A stretch of 10,003 nucleotides of DNA, taken from positions 1 through 10,003 of the forward strand of contig JALLAP010002381.1 of assembly GCA_036939355.1 (NCBI GenBank), given 5' to 3'. Source of the DNA: Thalassiosira profunda. Its lineage: Eukaryota > Bacillariophyta > Thalassiosirophyceae > Thalassiosirales > Thalassiosiraceae. Numbering within the stretch: position 1 is the stretch's first letter; the number at the start of each line of letters is the position of its first letter. Both the position numbers and the translations under genes were made by a program. The notes beneath the pieces are model-generated. The model was not told the DNA's origin and ran no database searches. It worked only from the letters and a program-made list of their open reading frames with translations. Below are positions 1-5,445 of this stretch, piece by piece.

Positions 1-164
1 CTCTGGCGACTGTTGCTTGTTCGCTGCCCCAACCCTGTTGATTCAATGAGACACACCAAAAGCATGCAGGTGTAATAAAATGTATTCTGTACTATGTAAT
101 TGCTATTGCGCATGCAGCAACCTGCTCCTCGTCCACCTTGTGCGCTGCTCGTTCAATAGCACGA
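1..164. other. Intergenic flank downstream of the RING-Sel1-MYND gene
   Basis: No supported gene. The stretch is more AT-rich than the rest of the window. It holds a plus-strand AATAAA at 74-79, which could be the polyadenylation signal of a plus-strand gene lying to the left of the window. No equally clear signal is visible on the minus strand for the gene ending at 165. The short open frames here carry no recognisable motif. Confidence 0.4.
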
Positions 165-1202
165 CTATTCCCATTTGATGCAAAACTGCTTGTGCCCCCC
201 CTTCGCCTTCCAGTGCTGGACCTGGCAGTCCTTGCTGCAATACCAAGCTGCACGGCACCTAGAGCATCGCAAGAGGTCAACCCCGGACGGTGCCCTCTTC
301 TTGCACATGAAGCATGCGGTGGTGGAAAAACCCTCCACAGTCGCCAAGGCTTGAATTGCGTTTTGCTCCCCCGTACCCGCTGCTCGTCGGACCCACTGCA
401 CTGCTTTCGTGAAATTGGGATTGCTCCATAGATCCACCCACGGATCAGGATTACACATTGTCATTCCCAACAAGCACATCGAATCAGCGTGCCCCCTTTC
501 AGCTGCGGGTGTCAAAATGCGGATCGCATCTTCAACGGATTTCTGTAAACCAAAGTCGCCCTCCAAGTAATCCAAGGCCAGCTCGTGGCATGCTCTATCG
601 AAGCCTTTTGACGCCGATCCACTTATGTGTCGCAGATATTCAGCATCGTCGCCCTCATTTCTCGACGCATGTGCTAAAGAGTACTCGGCAATAGCGTGGC
701 CCTGTTCAGCTGCAGCCAACCACCACCGTTTTGCATCGGTTGTAGATTGCAATAGACCCACTGAATATGCCTTCCCAACTGCACCCGCTGAATAAGCGTT
801 CCCGACTGCATATTGACAAGATGGGTCACCCCTTTCTGCGCCACGCATCCAAACCTCCAGCCTCTTTGCCGTGTCTTGCAGGCGCACTCCCAAGTTATAG
901 TGTAATATCAGGGGCAGCTGATCCTTCTGATACCTCTCCAGCATATCTATCGCAATGAATTCTGTTGTTTCGGGCTGTTCGGTCCGACAAGAGGGACAAC
1001 AGTTATTCATCTGCTCTTCCGCCCTTCCAAACGTCCCGGTGGCAGCCGCCTTGCTTAGGAAGGAGTCTTTCTCATCGGAGCAGCCTTGGCACACTGATTT
1101 TCCACAACAGGTGAGTGTAACCCGACTTTCCGGGTCCCAGAAGGGTGGGAGGGGCTCGAGGCAGAGCGGACAGTCGTCCTCCACATCGTTGCCTCGATCC
1201 AT
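165..1202 (-). CDS. RING-like / Sel1-repeat / MYND zinc-finger protein
   Basis: The gene encodes 345 residues. Residues 11-72 form a RING-like zinc-binding region: CPLC at 11-14, CC at 32-33, C38 and C41, then CCPSC at 68-72. No ligand histidine is obvious, so it is an atypical RING. Residues about 115-285 are Sel1/TPR-like helical repeats, with AAAEQGHA and AAERGHAD at the typical repeat ends. The C-terminus is a complete MYND finger: C297, C300, C313, C316, C322, C326, H337 and C341, with the usual YC...CQ...W spacing. RING domains commonly act in ubiquitin ligases, and Sel1 repeats and MYND fingers bind other proteins, so an adaptor or E3 role is plausible but not shown. The open frame runs upstream to a TTG at 1304. 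I chose the ATG at 1202 because it is the first ATG, lies in a strong CACCATGG context and directly precedes the acidic lead-in to the RING. The gene diverges from the coiled-coil gene at 1788. No intron is needed. Confidence 0.85.
   Translation of the reverse strand: MDRGNDVEDDCPLCLEPLPPFWDPESRVTLTCCGKSVCQGCSDEKDSFLSKAAATGTFGRAEEQMNNCCPSCRTEQPETTEFIAIDMLERYQKDQLPLILHYNLGVRLQDTAKRLEVWMRGAERGDPSCQYAVGNAYSAGAVGKAYSVGLLQSTTDAKRWWLAAAEQGHAIAEYSLAHASRNEGDDAEYLRHISGSASKGFDRACHELALDYLEGDFGLQKSVEDAIRILTPAAERGHADSMCLLGMTMCNPDPWVDLWSNPNFTKAVQWVRRAAGTGEQNAIQALATVEGFSTTACFMCKKRAPSGVDLLRCSRCRAAWYCSKDCQVQHWKAKGGHKQFCIKWE
756..809. repeat. 27-bp tandem duplication inside the Sel1 region
   Basis: Two adjacent 27-bp units (756-782 and 783-809) differ at four positions. 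On the minus strand they encode the consecutive nine-residue segments AVGNAYSAG and AVGKAYSVG (residues 132-149). A canonical Sel1 unit has only one such segment, so this is a small in-frame expansion within one repeat. Confidence 0.75.
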
Positions 1203-1452
1203 GGTGCCCGACGCGCTCGAGATGAAGTTGAGCGGCCGTGGGGGCGAGCTGGTCGAGCTGTTGCGTCCAGGACAGCAGGCCACCGCCGGTTCCTCTGACG
1301 GCAACTACAACGCAGCGGTGCCTTGTAGGGGCCGCGGAGCCCTTTCCAGGGGTCAGTGGGGGAGCGCCGGAGCAGACGTCGCCCGAGGCTGAGCGGGCGG
1401 GCGGGGAACGGTGCACTCGAACGGGAGGGGCGGGGCGCAGAGGTAAGGCCGG

Positions 1453-1466
1453 TCCGGCATGCCGGA
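1453..1466. repeat. 14-bp perfect palindrome beside the telomere-type array
   Basis: TCCGGCATGCCGGA is its own reverse complement and ends 4 bp before the TAACCC array. GCCGG-rich sequence recurs just after the array (about 1510-1537), so the array sits between CCGG-rich flanks. Function is unknown; it may be a protein-binding site or chance in GC-rich DNA. Confidence 0.5.
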
Positions 1467-1470
1467 GTTT

Positions 1471-1506
1471 TAACCCTAACCCTAACCTTGACTCTAACCC
1501 TAACCC
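1471..1506. repeat. Interstitial telomere-type repeat, six TAACCC units
   Basis: Six consecutive hexamers occupy exactly 36 bp. Units 1, 2, 5 and 6 are perfect TAACCC (TTAGGG on the other strand). Unit 3 is TAACCT and unit 4 TGACTC. TTAGGG is a widespread eukaryotic telomere repeat. The array is internal, lying in the intergenic region between two divergent genes with sequence continuing on both sides. Confidence 0.85.
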
Positions 1507-1787
1507 TAGCGGCCGGCACACCGGAACAACCTGCCGGATTAACTAATTTAACGTAGGAATTAGTAATATGGATTCACTGCGAGCACGACTCCTCCACCAA
1601 CAGCAAAGGAACCGAGCCCAGCCGTTTCTCCTCACGAATGAAGAGCGAGAAGCAAGGCGGCCGACTGTGGGGGCGGGGACACAAACTCGACACCACGCAA
1701 CACTCCTCTCGACACTCCCAGTCCCACGGGCGGTCCACGGCGCAGCCACGGCGGTCAACAAAATAACACGCCATAATTTTCAGCTCG

Positions 1788-3761
1788 ATGAGCCGACGCC
1801 GAGTTCAGGCACGACGACCCCAAGGAGGCCGCCCCCCCAACCCCGACAACGATGCCATCCGCGACCTGGTCGCCGACGCTGTGAGAGCCAAGCGCGCCGT
1901 GGTCAACGAACAGCAGCGGCTCCCACAAGGACTGGCGCCCGTGGGCCCTCACGAAGATCCCACCTTCGAATCGTTCATGGAAGAGCACCGGGGGTCTCTC
2001 GAGAGCGAAATCCCAGCGCTGCGCCAGTATTACCGCAACGATAGCACCTACTCCAACGCGCTCAAGCCGAAGACCGTCCGCAACAAGTACCCCGAACTCT
2101 GCCGCCCAGTCGCGAGCTCAACTCCAACGCCCAACATGTCCACGCCCACCCGGCCCTCCAACCCGCACAGCGACCACGCCGAAGGGCCTCCGAGCGCGAG
2201 GAGCCGCACCAGCGAGCGCCCAGCGTTTAACCCCTCTCCTGGAGGGTTCTCCCATGGCCAGATGCCGCGTGGGGGCCGTCATCCCCGCACCGCCCCCCCC
2301 GCGAGAGCCGCTCCCCTGAACAACCCCGACTTGCGCGGATCTCAGGCGAACTTGTACGGGGTGTTCGGGGCGCAGCCCCAGCCCCAGCCCCAGGCTCCGA
2401 ATCCTTTCGCAGGCATCGATCTGACGGGGGGCGCTCCCGCGCCTGCCGCGGCAGCCGCGGCGGCCGCTGCTGCGCAGGGGGCGGGGAGCGCCACCTTCGG
2501 TACGACTGCCCCTCCCGCTCCTGCCGCGGCTCCTGCCGGATACGGAGCGGCGTTCTCCGCCGCTCAGGCGGCGGCCGCTGCGGCGGCTCCCGCGAGCACG
2601 ACTGCCCCGCAGGGGGGAGGGTTCGCAGGGGCGGGGGGCACCGCCTTCAATACGATGGCCCCTCCTGCTCCTGCCGGATACGGAGCCGCGTACACCGGTG
2701 CTGCGCCTCCCCAGCAGGAGCAGGCGGCGGCCGCTGCAGCGGCTGCTGCCGCTGCGTTCAGCGGAGCGTCTATCCCCGCCGCGGCTGCGGTTCCCGGGTA
2801 CGCCCATCACTACCCCGCCCAGGAGGCTCGCAACGTCCCGACGCACGTCGACGCGGGCATGGACGCCTTCAACGAGGCGTTCAGCCGCATCTCCACCGAC
2901 AGCACCCTGCTCACGGCCCGCACCACGATGGACATTCCCGAGAACCTGATGTGGTCCCCGAAGTGTGGCTTCGGCATGATGGACGCCCTCTTCCCAAGCA
3001 ATGCAGAGCGCGCCCACGTCCATGTCTACGACCTCCCGGGGAGCAAGCACCTGATCACCCAGGCGCTGGCTCTCACCGGAGATGAGAGGTTGGACCAGAT
3101 GAGGGCTCTGACCCAACATGAGGACGGGTTGAAGATGATCGAAGCTGCGGAGGCAGCCGAGATCGCACGAGCCAAGAGTGTCCTCGATCCATTGAACGAT
3201 CAGATCCGGGCGACCGAGCAGGTGAGTTCATGTGCGCATGCTGTCGTGCCCCAAGAGCCACCTCATCACTCTCACTCTCTCATTCTCTCTGCTCGTCTCG
3301 ATCAATTCAACCAGGAAATCAGCTCGATTGACCTCAGCCGGGCGCAAACGGAGCAAAAGATCAGGGCGTACTACGACCGTCGGATCCAAGCGTTGGAAGC
3401 GGAGAGGGACGTCAAGCTCCAAACCACCCAAGAGGACGACAACAGCCGCAAGGACGCCTACGTCGAGACGAAGCAAGTCCTCGAATCCCATAAGCAGTCC
3501 ATCATCGAAAAGACAGACGAAACTCTCATCGTGCCAAGGGCCTTCAAGAAAATCTTCGATCACGGGCTTAAGATGGAGGAGCTGGCCCTGAAGATCAAGC
3601 CCACGGATACCGGAGGCCGCGCAAAGCTCGAAGCGATGCATGGAAAGCACCTGGCGCTCACAGGGGCGTGGAAAAAGGCGAAGGACAACCGCGGGAACCA
3701 CGTCGACATCCTCACCGAGGAAGTCCTTGGCGGCAACGGCCCTGATGACATGAGGGCTTGA
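1788..3761 (+). CDS. Alanine-rich low-complexity protein with C-terminal coiled coil, two exons
   Basis: I read exon 1 as 1788-3221 and exon 2 as 3315-3761, giving 626 residues. The ATG at 1788 is the first in this frame. Residues 1-40 are basic, then helical; about 110-210 are Pro/Ser/Arg-rich and look disordered. Residues 216-335 are a low-complexity block with alanine runs at 220-229, 261-267 and 313-323, interspersed with PAGYGAA and TAPPAP-type motifs. Residues about 350-430 are more ordered (GMDAFNEAF, PKCGFGMMDALFP). Residues about 435-560 are charged and helical, likely coiled coil (KIRAYYDRRIQALEAERDVK). I do not recognise the family. A few FG dipeptides and a C-terminal coiled coil recall channel nucleoporins, but FG spacing is too sparse to call that; a structural or RNA-binding scaffold is equally possible. 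No membrane segment or signal peptide is visible. If the intron is retained the frame stays open (657 residues). Confidence 0.7.
   Translation: MSRRRVQARRPQGGRPPNPDNDAIRDLVADAVRAKRAVVNEQQRLPQGLAPVGPHEDPTFESFMEEHRGSLESEIPALRQYYRNDSTYSNALKPKTVRNKYPELCRPVASSTPTPNMSTPTRPSNPHSDHAEGPPSARSRTSERPAFNPSPGGFSHGQMPRGGRHPRTAPPARAAPLNNPDLRGSQANLYGVFGAQPQPQPQAPNPFAGIDLTGGAPAPAAAAAAAAAAQGAGSATFGTTAPPAPAAAPAGYGAAFSAAQAAAAAAAPASTTAPQGGGFAGAGGTAFNTMAPPAPAGYGAAYTGAAPPQQEQAAAAAAAAAAAFSGASIPAAAAVPGYAHHYPAQEARNVPTHVDAGMDAFNEAFSRISTDSTLLTARTTMDIPENLMWSPKCGFGMMDALFPSNAERAHVHVYDLPGSKHLITQALALTGDERLDQMRALTQHEDGLKMIEAAEAAEIARAKSVLDPLNDQIRATEQVSSCAHAVVPQEPPHHSHSLILSARLDQFNQEISSIDLSRAQTEQKIRAYYDRRIQALEAERDVKLQTTQEDDNSRKDAYVETKQVLESHKQSIIEKTDETLIVPRAFKKIFDHGLKMEELALKIKPTDTGGRAKLEAMHGKHLALTGAWKKAKDNRGNHVDILTEEVLGGNGPDDMRA
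2433..2792 (+). repeat. Ala/Pro/Gly low-complexity block within the coiled-coil gene
   Basis: The block encodes alanine runs of 10, 7 and 11 residues (2445-2474, 2568-2588, 2724-2756). Imperfect repeats between them carry the shared segment PAGYGAA at about 2535 and 2670. The alanine codons are mixed (GCG, GCC, GCT, GCA), so the runs are not a pure trinucleotide microsatellite. This suggests either older expansion or selection for the peptide. Confidence 0.8.
3222..3314 (+). other. Spliceosomal intron, 93 bp
   Basis: The donor is CAG|GTGAGT (intron starts at 3222) and the acceptor CAACCAG|G (ends at 3314). A long pyrimidine-rich tract (CTCACTCTCTCATTCTC and following) precedes the acceptor. 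The interval interrupts a clearly helical, charged coding stretch with a His/Ser/Pro-rich segment, which fits an intron. Its length is divisible by three and it has no in-frame stop, so retention would add 31 residues without breaking the protein. Confidence 0.8.
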
Positions 3762-3770
3762 GCTATCACG

Positions 3771-3884
3771 GTGAGTTCGCACCCCTCTCTCTCGCATTCG
3801 AGGTGCCCGTATTCCAGCGCTCACGCCCCTCTGCTCCTCTTTACCTCCAAACACCCTCCTCTGTGCCTTCGATCTCTCCTCAAG
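3771..3884 (+). other. Probable 3' UTR intron of the coiled-coil gene
   Basis: A GTGAGTTC donor lies 9 bp after the TGA stop at 3759-3761. It shares its first eight bases with the donor of the coding intron (3222). A pyrimidine-rich tract follows, with candidate acceptors ending at 3884 (TCTCCTCAAG) or earlier at 3817 (ATTCCAG). The end given is the stronger-looking acceptor. Splicing here would leave the protein unchanged. Confidence 0.45.
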
Positions 3885-4084
3885 AGCTCCCGGTGCGTGG
3901 CGACGATTGGATCGCCGCCAGCACATCGTGACCGCGTTCCCCTCCGATAGAACGCATTCATTTATACGCCCAAATCCTGACCGACGATGCGTCCGGGAAG
4001 TCTTTCTCGGCTCCCAACCAAGCCAGAGACAACGGGGAATGCATAATTGTAGAGACAACTGCGCTGCGGCCGTTTCATTCCGCA

Positions 4085-4103
4085 ACATCTGCGTCGCAGA
4101 TGT
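4085..4103. repeat. 19-bp perfect inverted repeat with single central base
   Basis: ACATCTGCG, a central T, then CGCAGATGT: nine bases perfectly mirrored around one base. Such a compact dyad fits a dimeric DNA-binding protein site better than a transcribed hairpin. It lies about 200 bp after the likely 3' end of the coiled-coil gene. Confidence 0.6.
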
Positions 4104-4409
4104 GGCTTGTTAGTGAATAGCAGTAGACGCTATGAAAATAGATATCAGACCGTACGCACCTGCTTTCTGCTTGTTCCACATTGCCACAGAGGTATGTGCT
4201 TGTTCTGCAAAGTAGCCCTCGACTGACTGAGATGGATTCTTCCACATTGCTTCGTGCTCGCCACCGCGATACTTCCCAAGCCACGGGCGTCGTGACGAAA
4301 AGTCACGCTCTGTCCTCATTTGCAGCTGAAGCTTTCCTCAGCTCCCTGAGCGTCTTTGCGTCTGGATGGGCCTCCCTCTCGAAATGACAGTATTGCAATC
4401 TCCACAGCT

Positions 4410-4428
4410 CATGCGACGACGTCGCATG
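4410..4428. repeat. Second 19-bp perfect inverted repeat with single central base
   Basis: CATGCGACG, a central A, then CGTCGCATG. It has the same 9-1-9 layout as the element at 4085 but a different sequence. It contains GACGTC at 4418-4423, a core similar to bZIP (CRE-like) sites. No gene start is recognised next to it. Confidence 0.6.
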
Positions 4429-4737
4429 TTGAAGGGCGCATTCATGTCGTATTGGTAGCACCTCGGTCAGCCTTCCGAAAACCAACCAACAAGCAAATTG
4501 CATTGTGCGATTCCGGAGGTGCTGACGATCACATCTCGCGTTCCTTAGCACCAGCATGCAGATGGCAGAGATCTAGCGCCATTGCCGGACGAAGCCGGAC
4601 GAAACCGGGGCGATCGGTGGCATTTGCACAGCCCCGGTACCAGAGAGGAAGTGGTAGCCCCAGCCTCGAGTTTCAAAGATGCAATTGGCCCAAGAGAAAA
4701 GGTCGCCAATATCCGAGTGTTGTGCCCAGCCCGGATG

Positions 4738-5043
4738 CTAGTCGTAGACGATCCCTCGCCCGCCCGTCGCCGTCCGAAGTCTTTTCTCCGGCGCTGCCCA
4801 TGCACCACCAAAGCGCGCGACGAGGACCTGAATCAATCCAGTCATCGAACCGCCGAAATTCCCTTTGAGTATTGCAAATATTGACGCAGCCACGCCGGCC
4901 GGACGTCGCAGGGTCCAATTAGGTTCAAGTGCGAGGCGAAAGCAAGTGGATGCTCTGCTCATGCACCAGCGAAGGCCGCCGGCGAGCTCGGTGGCCAGCA
5001 ACCCACGTCTTGCTTCAAACTGCTGATCGGCCACCGCCATCAT
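4738..5043 (-). CDS. Weak hypothetical ORF, about 100 residues
   Basis: The frame starts with two adjacent ATG codons (5043 and 5040) and ends with TAG at 4738-4740. The product has a moderately hydrophobic Gly/Ala-rich middle (residues about 48-84, with VAASIFAILKG and GLIQVLVARFGG) and a basic C-terminus. I do not recognise it. It is the only ATG-started minus-strand frame in this gene-poor stretch with a protein-like composition, but chance in GC-rich DNA is a serious alternative. Confidence 0.18.
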   Translation of the reverse strand: MMAVADQQFEARRGLLATELAGGLRWCMSRASTCFRLALEPNWTLRRPAGVAASIFAILKGNFGGSMTGLIQVLVARFGGAWAAPEKRLRTATGGRGIVYD

Positions 5044-5344
5044 ATGTTATCCTCTGAACGCCGCGACAACGGCGTCGTCCTGGCGTCGTCGTGGCCAACA
5101 TTGCAACGGTGGATGTCATTGCAAACGGTGCACGTGAACTCCGAACGTGCGCGCTTCCTCGCCTCGCTGGCATTCTCGTCGACGCCCCCGAATTCGGGAA
5201 CCGCCAGCCGCGCGCACGCAGCCCATCCCGCGCCTATCGCCCGGTCCCCTGCCGCGGACCATGGCGTATTGCTCCGTTGGAGGGGGGACTAGCCGCCGCG
5301 GCCACGCCGGGCGGGCGGGCGGGGGGGGGAGCACGATTTTTTGT

Positions 5345-5361
5345 GTCACGTGACACGTGAC
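5345..5361. promoter_or_regulatory. Double G-box palindrome upstream of the IGPS-like gene
   Basis: GTCACGTG, a central A, then CACGTGAC form a perfect 17-bp inverted repeat containing two CACGTG hexamers. It lies 84 bp before the ATG at 5446. CACGTG is the classic E-box/G-box core bound by bHLH and bZIP factors in eukaryotes. The position fits a core-promoter-proximal element of the downstream gene. Between it and the ATG the leader is rich in C and T (CCTCCTCCTTC type). Confidence 0.55.
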
Positions 5362-5445
5362 GGCTGCTCGCCCGCCCCGCGGCGTCCACTCATTTTTTGC
5401 AACCTCCTCCTTCGTTCAACCACCCAGCCTCCACCCCCCATCACG

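Larger units (their letters stand above)
1203..1787. promoter_or_regulatory. Divergent intergenic region between the MYND and coiled-coil genes
   Basis: These 585 bp separate two genes pointing away from each other and so should hold both promoters. I see no TATA box that I would defend. The region contains a telomere-type hexamer array (1471-1506) and, just before it, a 14-bp palindrome (1453-1466). An ATG at 1568 opens a frame running to 2044 that overlaps the downstream start in another frame. It could act as an upstream ORF if transcription begins before it. That frame has no recognisable domain and reads as a shadow of the GC-rich main gene after 1788. Confidence 0.4.
3885..5344. other. 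Long intergenic region without a convincing gene
   Basis: About 1.5 kb lies between the coiled-coil gene and the regulatory palindrome upstream of the IGPS-like gene. Base composition is more balanced than in the coding regions. The open frames are short, or start from non-ATG codons (for example the frame ending at 4868 opens with TTG), and show no domain. Visible structure consists of two 19-bp odd-centred inverted repeats (4085-4103, 4410-4428), a short tandem repeat of GCCGGACGAA (4584-4603) and a G-run near 5314-5323. One minus-strand ORF (4738-5043) is listed separately with low confidence. Confidence 0.5.

Noticed and set aside
1203..1304. N-terminal extension of the RING-Sel1-MYND protein
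   Set aside because: The extra 34 codons begin with TTG, and the ATG at 1202 has a far better start context.
1471..1506. True chromosome end
   Set aside because: Only six units, two of them degenerate, with genes on both sides; the array is internal.
1568..2044. ATG-started frame overlapping the start of the coiled-coil gene
   Set aside because: After about 1790 it is the shifted reading of the main gene. It may matter as an upstream ORF, but I cannot support it as a separate gene.
2118..3119. Long minus-strand open frame opposite the Ala-rich region
   Set aside because: It is an Arg/Gly/Ser-rich shadow of the alanine codons, with no domain.
4584..4603. Two tandem GCCGGACGAA units as a functional repeat
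   Set aside because: Only two full copies in GC-rich DNA, with no associated structure; likely chance.
4356..4868. Plus-strand 170-codon open frame in the gene-poor region
   Set aside because: It opens with TTG rather than ATG and has a Ser/Arg/Pro-rich composition typical of chance frames.
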